This document shows, piece after piece, positions 1-8,455 of a DNA stretch of 64,000 nt. The notes under the pieces were generated by a model. That model was not told the origin of the DNA. It did no database searches and saw only the letters and a program-made list of their open reading frames with translations. The DNA lies in the NCBI GenBank assembly GCA_965207565.1, contig CBDBMQ010000009.1:248001-312000 (forward strand), given 5' to 3'. Origin of the DNA: Bin80 sp965207565. Lineage in GTDB: Bacteria > Bacteroidota > Rhodothermia > Rhodothermales > Bin80. Made by a program: the position numbers and the translations under genes. The first letter of the stretch is position 1. Each line of letters begins with the position of its first letter.

Positions 1-680
1 TGACGCAGTTGGTCTAGTATCCCTTTTCGCTCACTTTTTACGGATTCAAATGAGTCTCTCCAAAATTCCGCGGAGTCCGTCACGAATGTGTTATGTAAAA
101 AATCATGTGGATTTTCATTGATATAATACTGGGTCCTATCGTGTGTAGTATAGGAGAGATCAAAATCAAGGCATCCATATTCATCAGGAATTTCAGGATC
201 AGAAACATCTTTAAACCTCTGAAAGCGAGCAATTAGGCCTACCTTATCATCGAAAACTTCCAGCTGGCGTAGCGACACGGTTTGCTTATCCTCCGAATAT
301 TCAAAATGTAGCTCTATACTTCCCGTTTTCTCAATTTGGGAATGAATGGACTCTTCCGTAGATCTTTTTGATAAAAAAGATAGAGTACCAACGACGACCC
401 GGATCTTGAGTGTTCGATTTATGTCATGATCAAAAAGCAATTCTGGAATGCTCCCGAGATCCACAATGCCATTCTCAGCACAAGGGGTAAGAAGATCGAG
501 TTTATTTCCTTTCTCGTGGGTTTGCTTGAGCAGATAGAGAGCTTGCAGAATTGAGGATTTGCCAGCACTGTTCTCACCAAAGATAAGTGTGATCGGCGCC
601 ATAGGAATAATGGCACGTTCACCAAAAGGCTTGAAATTTTCCAGATGAAGCGACCTGATCTGATAGGATTTTTCCCACAT
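1..680 (-). CDS. AAA family ATPase, N-terminal part (runs off the left edge)
   Basis: The reading frame opens at the ATG at 680-678 and stays open to base 1, so about 226 residues are visible and the C-terminus is missing. The N-terminus (MWEKSYQIRSLHLENFKPFG) is the typical beta-strand start of RecF/SMC/OLD-like ATPases. It is followed by a Walker A (GENSAGKSS, about residues 35-43) and a Q-loop-like stretch (LQALYLLKQ). Such ATPases bind ATP, usually dimerise, and often act with a nuclease or effector in DNA repair or anti-phage systems. The Walker B and signature motifs would lie beyond the window, so the subfamily (AAA_15/AAA_21, DUF3696-like or OLD-like) cannot be decided. The nearest downstream partner is outside the window. 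Confidence 0.8.
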   Translation of the reverse strand, partial: MWEKSYQIRSLHLENFKPFGERAIIPMAPITLIFGENSAGKSSILQALYLLKQTHEKGNKLDLLTPCAENGIVDLGSIPELLFDHDINRTLKIRVVVGTLSFLSKRSTEESIHSQIEKTGSIELHFEYSEDKQTVSLRQLEVFDDKVGLIARFQRFKDVSDPEIPDEYGCLDFDLSYTTHDRTQYYINENPHDFLHNTFVTDSAEFWRDSFESVKSERKGILDQLR

Positions 681-1094
681 TAATTAGACTAGTTTGTAAG
701 TGTTGAGTAAAGAGGCATTATAGAATCAACGGGGGGCTTACAAGGGAATCAATCCATTTGGCATGGGAGTGTTTGGTTTTGTAACTGTGATAGTTTTTCA
801 AACGAGCCCGTGGATAAAATCTGGATTAAATTAATAGGACTTCCCGGATTGACTGGTTTTATTGCGGTTGCTGATCTATGTTCAACCCCAAGGGTGCCCA
901 TTCATGGCTTTAGGGGAGCGAAAAAGTGATTCCCGGATGAGCATGTTTATTTATTACTGGAACCTCTGTTGTCTTTGAATCCATTCTATCAGGCATTTGA
1001 TCAGTTGCTTCGCCTGGAATAGTGGTCCACTGCAATCGGAGTCAGTGGATCGCTTCGATTGGAATATGCATTGTACGAAAAGAGGCTGTATCAT
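681..1094. other. Intergenic stretch without a recognisable gene
   Basis: This 414-base stretch lies between the start of the left-edge ATPase gene and the 3' end of the permease gene. It carries no open frame of useful length and no motif I recognise. It should hold the ATPase promoter. It may include old gene debris, but no frame could be assigned to a family. Confidence 0.4.
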
Positions 1095-1126
1095 TAATTA
1101 GGGGGCTTATATAAGCCCCCTAATTA
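1095..1126 (-). terminator. Perfect 32-bp palindrome, probable terminator of the permease operon
   Basis: The 16 bases from 1095 (TAATTAGGGGGCTTAT) are followed directly by their exact reverse complement. The GC core is flanked by A/T, so the transcript from either strand would fold into a loop-poor hairpin ending in UAAUUA. It lies 37 bases downstream of the stop of the minus-strand permease gene, the usual place for an intrinsic terminator. There is no long U tract, so a protein-binding or end-protecting hairpin is also possible. Confidence 0.55.
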
Positions 1127-1162
1127 CATAATCTTTGAATGCTGACTCAGAGAGGGCCGGGT

Positions 1163-2554
1163 TCACAACGTTGCCTCGCCCGTTTGATTCAATGATGCTT
1201 TGGAAGCATTCCCGCGGCGTCGCCAGAAAAAGTAGGCCGCGACAGGAAATCCTGAAAGTACAAAGGACAAGTCGATCAAGGATTGTTGCCAGTCCAGTAC
1301 GCCGCGAACAAGAATTAAGGCCACAAGAAAAAGTAGGTAAAAGGCGGGCAGAACGGGGTATCCCGGTACCTTGAAAATCGTATGGTCGGCACCCACTTTA
1401 CGGTGTCGGAGCACGAATAAAGCTGCTGTAGTGACAGCGTAGAAGATCAAAATGACAAAGACCATCCCCGTTGCAATGGTCTCAAAAGATCCACGAACCA
1501 ATAAAATGACGGCTCCCCAGCCGCATTGAAGCAGGATTGCGCGGGATGGAGTGCGGTATTTTGGATGCACATAGTTCAGCCATCGAAAAAAGATACCATC
1601 CTTTGCCATTGCATAGTAAACCCGCGGGGCGGCAATGATCGTCCCGTTCACACTTCCTGTGGCCGAAATCATGACCAGAATGGCAAAGGCACCAGCCCCG
1701 ATTGGTCCCAGAAGTACAATCGCCAGTTCGGCACCTACGCGATTTGTTTCGCGAATCGCCTCTAATCCCAGAATGCCGTGGTAGACAACGTTCGTTGCAA
1801 AGTAAATGACAAATACGGTGATAAACCCGAGCAGCAATGCGCGGGGAAGTGAGCGGTTTGGCGTTTTCATCTCGCCTGCAGCATATCCCAGGCGCTCCCA
1901 TCCAACCATGGTGAAAAGGACCAGCAGTATTGAGTCGGCAATGCTGCCGGTGAAACCAAGCCTGCTCTGACTGGCAGCCGTTTCTCCGAGTTTGCTTTCG
2001 CCACCCGGCAATACGATCAGACCAATGACCACCAGGAGCAGCAGACCGCTCACCTTCGCAATCGTCGAAAAATTCTGATAGATTTTTGCGCGTTGAATTC
2101 CCGTATAGTTCAGATAGCAGAGGGCTGCAATGATGCACAATGCTAAGACGGTTTCCTGCCAAGGAAGCAAATCCACAAAAAACTCAAAGTAGGCAACTGT
2201 TACCAGAGAGAGGCCTGCCAGTGGGCTGGATCGAATGATAAAAATCTGGGCCCAGCCAAAGATGAATCCGGCTAGGGGGCCGAAAGCTCGACTGATGTAC
2301 ACGTATTCCCCGCCCGTTACGGGTAGGCGTGTGCCCAGCTCAGCATAAATGAGGTAGCCAACGAGCGCAAGTGCCCCACAGCCCACCCAAAGCCAGATGA
2401 TCTGACTGAACGAGCTCATATTCAGTGCAATTTGCTGCGGTACAGCAAAAATGCCTGCCCCGATAGTGATGCCAATCAGAACGGCAGACGTGTCCAGTGT
2501 AGTCAGAGCACGTCGGAGTGTTTGGGGCCTAGAATCCAATTGCCCGTCCGTCAT
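1163..2554 (-). CDS. APC-family amino acid permease
   Basis: This 463-residue hydrophobic protein has about 12 membrane segments and should import or exchange amino acids across the inner membrane. Family marks are the first helix with the unwound substrate-binding motif GITIGAGIFAVP (about residues 28-39) and the helix-2/3 segment YAELGTRLPVTGGEYVYI, typical of the AA_permease_2 (LAT-like) branch. The start overlaps the end of the upstream gamma-glutamyltranspeptidase gene by 26 bases, so the two are very likely co-transcribed and translationally coupled. That pairing suggests uptake of glutamate, cysteinylglycine-derived or gamma-glutamyl amino acids released in the periplasm, but the substrate cannot be read from the sequence. 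Confidence 0.88.
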   Translation of the reverse strand: MTDGQLDSRPQTLRRALTTLDTSAVLIGITIGAGIFAVPQQIALNMSSFSQIIWLWVGCGALALVGYLIYAELGTRLPVTGGEYVYISRAFGPLAGFIFGWAQIFIIRSSPLAGLSLVTVAYFEFFVDLLPWQETVLALCIIAALCYLNYTGIQRAKIYQNFSTIAKVSGLLLLVVIGLIVLPGGESKLGETAASQSRLGFTGSIADSILLVLFTMVGWERLGYAAGEMKTPNRSLPRALLLGFITVFVIYFATNVVYHGILGLEAIRETNRVGAELAIVLLGPIGAGAFAILVMISATGSVNGTIIAAPRVYYAMAKDGIFFRWLNYVHPKYRTPSRAILLQCGWGAVILLVRGSFETIATGMVFVILIFYAVTTAALFVLRHRKVGADHTIFKVPGYPVLPAFYLLFLVALILVRGVLDWQQSLIDLSFVLSGFPVAAYFFWRRRGNASKASLNQTGEATL

Positions 2555-4232
2555 AGCTGCGCGAATCGGCTGCGCCGTAAAGCGTACTGCCTCGAATCAT
2601 AATACAATGTGCGCGGCCCTGAGAGCTGCGATAACGTACCCGATGGCCTTTCGCCTCATACAGCGTCTGCGTATCGGGGGAGATCCCCCATGACTCAAAG
2701 CTGGTGATATCCGGTAGCCATTGGTGATGAATGCGGGAGGCTTCTACGGCCTGTGCGATGTCCATCTCGAAGCTGGTCACATTTAGAATGACCTGAAGGA
2801 CTGTATTGATGATCGTACGACCGCCGGGAGTTCCCACTATGATAAATGGTTTCCCATCTTTTGCTACAATCGTAGGGGTCATGCTGCTCAGCATACGTTT
2901 TTGGGGAGCAACAAGATTGGGAGGCGTACCGATACGACCAGACAAGTTCGTATTGCCTGGAACTGGATTAAAATCTCCCATCTCATTGTTCAACAAAAAC
3001 CCGGTCCCATCTGCAACAATCTGCGAGCCGTAGCTATGCTCGAGTGTGTAGGTCAACGAAACTGCATTCCCCGCAGCATCAACTACAGAGAGATGCGTTG
3101 TCTCCTCGCTTTCCATTGATAGATACAACTGACCGAGCTGTTCTGGATCGCTCGGAGAAGCATGTTCTTTGTTGATTGTAGCTCGAAGTTGATCAGCGTG
3201 AGCTTTACTGATCAAGCGCTCCACAGGCATATTTAGGTTGAAATTTGGATCTCCCAGGTGCTCTGCACGATCAGCAAATGCCCGTCGCATCGTTTCAGTC
3301 AGTAGATGCAGGTATTGTGCGGAGTTATGTCCTAATGATGTGAGGTCGTAAGCCTCCAGAATATTGAGCATGGTGATGAGTGCCACCCCCCCGCTACTGG
3401 GAGGGCTCATTGAGTATATGTCATATTCCCCGAAGGTTCCGCGTACCGGAGGCAGCTCTTCTGCTTCGTACAGGGCGAGGTCTTCCATGGTAATCAGACC
3501 GCCGTGGCGGGCCATGAATTCGCTTAACAGTCGTGCGGTTTCCCCTTTGTAGAATCCATCGTGCCCATGATCACGGATACGGGCCAGTGAGGCAGCTAGA
3601 TCAGGCTGCTTCCAGATTTCTCCAGGTTTGAAAACATCCGTGCCATCTTTCAGAAAAGCATGGCGGGTCGCTGCGTAAAGAGGATCTGATCTTTGTGTGA
3701 GTTGCGTCAGAAACCACTGCATGGCACGCGTGGAGGGGACCCCCTCTGCAGCCAGTTGGACTGCCGGTTCTACAAGTGTTGCCCAATCCATCGTGCCTAG
3801 GCGCTGATGGGCAAGCCAGAGTCCGGAGACGGTGCCAGGAACACCAACGGAAAGCGGCCCCTCGTGATTGGAATTGTCAATTATTTCACCGTTAGGTCCC
3901 AGAAACATGGTTTCTGTTGCTGCCAGAGGGGCTTTTTCCCTAAAATTGAACGTGGTCACATAGCCGTCTGCACCATGATAAACCAGAAATCCTCCTCCTC
4001 CGATATTCCCGGCCGAGGGGAGAGTGACTGCGAGAGCAAACGCCGTTGCAATCGTGGCATCTACCGCATTGCCCCCACTCCGAAGGACCTCCATGCCAGC
4101 TTTTGAGGCCAAGTAGTGACTGGAAACAACCATGCCGCTGTCGGCTGCCACCGGAATCCGTCCAGACTGAGCCTGAACTGAGCCCGAGAATAAGATCAGG
4201 GCTGTAAATACGATTGTGCAACAATGCCTCAT
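2529..4232 (-). CDS. ggt: Gamma-glutamyltranspeptidase
   Basis: This 567-residue precursor starts with a Sec signal peptide (hydrophobic residues 7-20, then AQA/Q-type cleavage), so it acts outside the cytoplasm. It hydrolyses or transfers the gamma-glutamyl group of glutathione and related peptides. The autoprocessing site is clear: the motif TTHLSVVD starts at Thr378, the predicted N-terminal nucleophile of the small subunit (Thr391 in the E. coli enzyme). The downstream PPSSGG-type and GTPGGRTIINT segments are also family hallmarks. Length and order match ordinary bacterial enzymes. It is the first gene of a two-gene minus-strand operon with the amino acid permease, which suggests scavenging of glutathione or peptides as amino acid sources. 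Confidence 0.95.
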   Translation of the reverse strand: MRHCCTIVFTALILFSGSVQAQSGRIPVAADSGMVVSSHYLASKAGMEVLRSGGNAVDATIATAFALAVTLPSAGNIGGGGFLVYHGADGYVTTFNFREKAPLAATETMFLGPNGEIIDNSNHEGPLSVGVPGTVSGLWLAHQRLGTMDWATLVEPAVQLAAEGVPSTRAMQWFLTQLTQRSDPLYAATRHAFLKDGTDVFKPGEIWKQPDLAASLARIRDHGHDGFYKGETARLLSEFMARHGGLITMEDLALYEAEELPPVRGTFGEYDIYSMSPPSSGGVALITMLNILEAYDLTSLGHNSAQYLHLLTETMRRAFADRAEHLGDPNFNLNMPVERLISKAHADQLRATINKEHASPSDPEQLGQLYLSMESEETTHLSVVDAAGNAVSLTYTLEHSYGSQIVADGTGFLLNNEMGDFNPVPGNTNLSGRIGTPPNLVAPQKRMLSSMTPTIVAKDGKPFIIVGTPGGRTIINTVLQVILNVTSFEMDIAQAVEASRIHHQWLPDITSFESWGISPDTQTLYEAKGHRVRYRSSQGRAHCIMIRGSTLYGAADSRSYDGRAIGF

Positions 4233-4434
4233 CTTCGTTCGGGTTAGGATTGAGAAGAGTTGGATGTGTTAGAGGAACTCAATAAAGGTAATACATGCAG
4301 CCTTTCTATGGAACCGTATCTTTTTGTTGACCGCGGTGTATGCCGACGAAATCGGGATAAATTTTTCTGAATGGATGACTCATTCCAAGATCGTTGCAAT
4401 CCTTGTGGGGATGTTTGGATGCAGCAGTAGTTCC

Positions 4435-6495
4435 CTATCGCAGCAGAACCAGCGCACGTACCGTTGGCGAGTCTTGGTGCACGGTAGACGACATGTGATA
4501 AGCAGCTTCCATCCGAACACTCAGTTGAGATCCAATTCGATATTCCGCTCCTATTTGTGTGGCTACGCCATGCCCGAGTTCTATCCCGGTATAAGGCATA
4601 ACCGATCCATGATTGACGTTGAGTCCGTAACCGAGTCGTGATCGAAGCCGTGTTCCTGCAATCCTGTGCTTATGCCGGGCAAGCCATCTAGTATCCTGCC
4701 AGATTTCTTGAAAATTTCCGAACCGTTCACCGGTTAATGAGCGCAGTTCCAGATTTGGTCCTGTATTGCCACCAGGAGCATAACGCAGCATTCCGCTAAA
4801 TGCCCATTCGTCTATATCTCCTCCATGCAGAACAAGGACCTGTCCTCGCCCTGTAATCTGAAGTCCCGCAGAGGGCAGTGAAAGGCGTGCACCGCCGCCC
4901 ATTTCCAGACCTGTCCCCGTCTGACCATCCCCGCCATCGTTGCGCAGTCCAGACTCAACAAATGGCTGAAGCAGCCCCCGATCTGCAAGCCGGATTCGGT
5001 ATGCTCCCTCAAGGGACATTTGGAACCGGTACACACCCACATCCAGCCCACTGATGCGACTGGCGTTTTGGTCCAGATTCATTTGCCCACCCCAGGCAGC
5101 TCCTTTGATGGCAAGAGAAAACCCACTCGGGGCCGTGATCAGGCCTAAATCAACACCTGCTGCAAAGGCACCCAGGGAGGTATTCGCCTCTTCCGAGATT
5201 AACTCAGAGTCAGAAATTTCCACCTCCCCCGAGCTGAAACTAGCCATTGCCCATACACCGGAGCGTGCACTCCATGACCAGTTTATGTATGGGGTCAACA
5301 TACGGGCATTGATTTGGTACAGGCCTTCGACGGGGGCCTTCAGGGCTAGTCGATTCGTACTCCCCCCGCTGTGTTCATAATCCAGGTCGCCGTTAAACTG
5401 TGAGGCGGACAGCCCGACGAGAAATCGTCCAAACGACAGATCAACACCGCCATGAAGACCAGTGATATGGCCGTCGTAGCGAAGAGGAAAATCATTGCTG
5501 TTATTGGAGAGAGCGCGATAGTCTACATGTGCCCAAACGGTGATCCGCTCTTTGATGCTGGTAGTCAGGGAAGCGCGATTGAGTTGCGAAGCCCATCGGG
5601 GTTTCGTCGGATGCCTTTGAGGTTGATCATTCTGCAATCGCATCGCAACTCTGGATAGTCCATTGGAGAACCCTGAGGTTTGGGCGGAGGAGCCATCCTG
5701 AAATACCCGAATACGTTCATGGACCGCTCCGACGGAACTGGCAATAATGGCCCTGGTTGCTTCGGGTAACAGGATGGCATTCGCATCAGCTGCCCGTCTC
5801 GTTGCCTCATCATCATCCTGAAGCAAAAGCGTCGCCCGGAGGGTCATCCCCATATGCATGGCAGTAATCGCGACCGTTGCATCTGTTTCAGGGATCGTGT
5901 TCTGCACTGGTATCAGGGTAAAGCTGCTGCTACCTGATTCTGCACCGACAGGTACCTCAATCTGGAAATTAGGGATGCTCTCAAAGCTGACCGCGCCGGC
6001 GGTTGGCTCGCCCACCGAAAGGTCAAGAGTTTGCGTAGTGGCATAGCGTGTATCTCCCGTAAGGCGAGCTGTCACATTCACGGTCGTCGGTCCATCACCT
6101 TCTGTGATGATCTCAGGAGTAATTGCCAATTCAAATTCACCCGGAGGCGCATCGTCATCGGTGAGTGAAAGCTCCGCAGTAGCTCTAAGATCATCCCCCT
6201 CTGCGGTGATGGTCAGGGTTTCATTATGTTCATCCAGTAGATTGTCTACAGGCTCCACAAGAAACGTGGTCGAAATGGACCCATCGCCCGCCGGAAGAGA
6301 AAGCGCAGGAGGTAAGGTTAAAGAGAAGTCAACCACACCTGGCATGCCGGAGCCCATGCCTTCAAGCATCAGGGTTTTATCTATCCCATAACGTGTATTT
6401 CCGGTGACCTGAACCGTCAAAGTGACCTCTGTTTCACCAGCATCTTCGGTGATGGGGAGGAAGCCTTGGATGTGGTATGGCCAAACCCGAATGTC
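4435..6495 (-). pseudogene. 5'-truncated Calx-beta / autotransporter-like surface protein
   Basis: The frame is open from 6495, just after an in-frame TAG, to the stop at 4435-4437, but it has no ATG and no signal peptide. It begins abruptly inside a repeat domain (ITEDAGETEVTLTVQVTGNTRYG). Residues 1-200 (counted from the TTG at 6420) are two to three Calx-beta-like beta-sandwich repeats with motifs ITEGDGPTTVNVTARLTGDTRYAT and DDD turns. A linker containing EATRAIIASSVGAVHERI leads to a roughly 400-residue region of alternating beta strands like an autotransporter barrel. Repeat-rich surface adhesins of this kind are known in Bacteroidota. The missing export signal means this copy is probably non-functional or a silent cassette. 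A non-ATG start at 6420 is possible but would give a protein without a secretion signal. Confidence 0.7.
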
Positions 6496-6652
6496 CTAAA
6501 TGCTTTTTTGGGTTACCGTTAAACACTATATTGGATGTCATTCGAGACCTACAATTCTATACCAGTTACTGGGCATAGTCGATTGAGATAATCTCATCAG
6601 GGATGTCACCAAAACAGACAACGATTGCATAGTACTTATAAGACACTTTAAC

Positions 6653-7486
6653 ATGGAACATACAATGTACGCTGATCCTTGGCGGGGACGCGTCCGGGCA
6701 CTAGAAAGAAATATTGTGAAGTATCGCGCCATCCAAGTTGCGCTCGTAATCCACTATACTGAGAAACTGCGACGAACAGTCATAGGATCTGTTCAAGCAA
6801 CATCTAAATTGCGTAAAGTTCGGAGAAAGTACAAGTCTGGGGAACGCGTATTGGTCAGCGGTGACGAAGTCATCAGATTTAAATCGGCCTTGAATGTGTG
6901 GGTAGATGAAGGCTGGATTAATCGGAACGAAGCCGTCGAAATTCGTCGGTTGATTGATTTCCGTAATGACGTTAGCCATCGGCTTCACCAGTTGAACGTG
7001 GATATCAGCAGATATCGCTATGATCAAGAGCGGCTATATCATTTTCCAGACACAGTGAAGAGGCATGATTACAAAGCGGTTGATCAATTGAAAGAGATGA
7101 TTGAGATTCTGGACGTCCGGGTGGTCTCTCACCACTTGGGAAGGATGGTGGGGTTGGAAGACCTTAGTTTTGAAACTTCTGAGCACATTCTCACCTCCGA
7201 ACTTAAATCGCTGGGAAGAAAAATAAATCGTCTTACTGCGAAACGCAAGAAAGAAAATGATCAAATCCGTCGCGAAACCAAAGCCATTCAAACGGCGTTT
7301 TTAGACCGACTTGGCCCCAAGCACTGGCCGCTCCGCCATGAGAATGGTCGGCTGACGGAGACAGGTATGGCGCTTTGTGAAGATTTGTTCACCGCAGGAT
7401 ATTCAACGCTGGCAGTTGCTTATGTGATGGAACTTTCGCTCGCGTCAGCAAGATTACGTCGGCGCACTTTTCTGGCACGGGCGTGA
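6653..7486 (+). CDS. Hypothetical protein with a possible HEPN-like RNDVSH motif
   Basis: This 277-residue protein is not of a family I can name. It is mostly helical and very basic. Residues 104-109 read R-N-D-V-S-H, fitting the R-x4-H signature of HEPN ribonuclease domains (LIDFRNDVSHRLHQL). A coiled-coil-like charged stretch follows around 190-220 (KSLGRKINRLTAKRKKENDQIRRE), and the C-terminus (LTETGMALCEDLFTAGYSTLAVAYVMELSLASARLRRR) looks like a helix-turn-helix-type end. It sits 45 bases upstream of the TdeIII-like R-M genes on the same strand, so it may belong to that defence locus as a regulator or toxin. A second ATG lies four codons in (6665). The HEPN assignment rests on one short motif. 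Confidence 0.6.
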   Translation: MEHTMYADPWRGRVRALERNIVKYRAIQVALVIHYTEKLRRTVIGSVQATSKLRKVRRKYKSGERVLVSGDEVIRFKSALNVWVDEGWINRNEAVEIRRLIDFRNDVSHRLHQLNVDISRYRYDQERLYHFPDTVKRHDYKAVDQLKEMIEILDVRVVSHHLGRMVGLEDLSFETSEHILTSELKSLGRKINRLTAKRKKENDQIRRETKAIQTAFLDRLGPKHWPLRHENGRLTETGMALCEDLFTAGYSTLAVAYVMELSLASARLRRRTFLARA

Positions 7487-7531
7487 GAACCCGTCATTTA
7501 CAGTTGTTACTCCATCTTTGCATTGATCCCT

Positions 7532-8410
7532 ATGAGTTTACGCAAAGATGAGGCAAAATGTTATCTACGAAATCATCCAAATATGGCAAAGAATGTGATT
7601 GCTCTGCAGACGAGGTCCCGCATAATGGCTCACTTGGAGGGATTCATTCAAGGACTAATTGATGGGCGAGTGTTCAGCACGTTGGATCCGCGAGAACTTC
7701 GGCCGATGGAGTCATCATCCAGTGCAGGCCGATTAAAGCCATTCCACCAATCACTAATACCGCACGGGATACTGTCTATTTCAGAATTTGAAAGATCATT
7801 TTCCACTAGCCTCGGTACTGAGTTTGAGGAAATTGCCAAGCTTATTGCATCCGATTTCCATGTTCGTGCGGAGCGAAGTAAACGCATTAAGGGGGGCATA
7901 TCAAAATTGGCTCTTGAACGAATTGGCGATATAATGGATGAGATAGATAGAGGAGGAATACCGAGATCCTTCTTGCAGTTAGCTGAAGAGGTAATTGAGG
8001 TTTCTGGAGAGGGTGAAATGGTGGAGCGGCAATCCATTATTGACCTTTATGTTGAGACAAATTATGGTCAAGAGTTATTCATCGAAATCAAAAGCCCCAA
8101 ACCCAACAAGGGGCAATGCTTAGAGGTCAACAAGCGTCTATTGACAGTACTTGGCATTACTCACGAAAAAGCGGAAAAGGTTCGGTCATATTATGCATCT
8201 GCGTATAATCCCCATGGTGAAAGCAAGGAACGATACGACCATAAACTAGCTAAGCGGTATTTAGACTTAGAGGAGGGTGTCTTGATTGGTGAAGAATTCT
8301 GGGACTTAATGGGAGGTGTCGGGACATATGAAAATCTCCTTGACATATTTCGCGAAGTTGGTCACAAAAAGGGGCCGGATATGTTAGATCAACTATCTCT
8401 TGGATATTAG
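7532..8410 (+). CDS. TdeIII-like type II restriction endonuclease (first of two)
   Basis: The ATG at 7532 is preferred over the TTG at 7523 and gives 292 residues. The C-terminal half holds a PD-(D/E)XK core: Asp171 in IDLYVE, then Glu185-x-Lys187 in FIEIKSPKPNKGQ, followed by YNPHG and EEFWDLMGG motifs that I associate with the TdeIII family (TdeIII itself cuts GGNCC). Such enzymes cut unmodified double-stranded DNA at short sites. The gene is followed 45 bases later by a DNA methyltransferase and then by a second, different nuclease gene with the same fold and the same EFWDxxGG end. The two share one methyltransferase, so they may be subunits of one enzyme. The recognition site is not predictable from this sequence alone. 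Confidence 0.8.
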   Translation: MSLRKDEAKCYLRNHPNMAKNVIALQTRSRIMAHLEGFIQGLIDGRVFSTLDPRELRPMESSSSAGRLKPFHQSLIPHGILSISEFERSFSTSLGTEFEEIAKLIASDFHVRAERSKRIKGGISKLALERIGDIMDEIDRGGIPRSFLQLAEEVIEVSGEGEMVERQSIIDLYVETNYGQELFIEIKSPKPNKGQCLEVNKRLLTVLGITHEKAEKVRSYYASAYNPHGESKERYDHKLAKRYLDLEEGVLIGEEFWDLMGGVGTYENLLDIFREVGHKKGPDMLDQLSLGY

Positions 8411-8455
8411 TCAAACACTTTAGGCTTCTATCAAATTAATAAGATGTGAAATAAA

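Noticed and set aside
1482..2162. Open minus-strand frame of 226 codons inside the permease gene
   Set aside because: It is a shadow of the permease gene in another frame, with His/Arg/Cys-rich composition and no domain.
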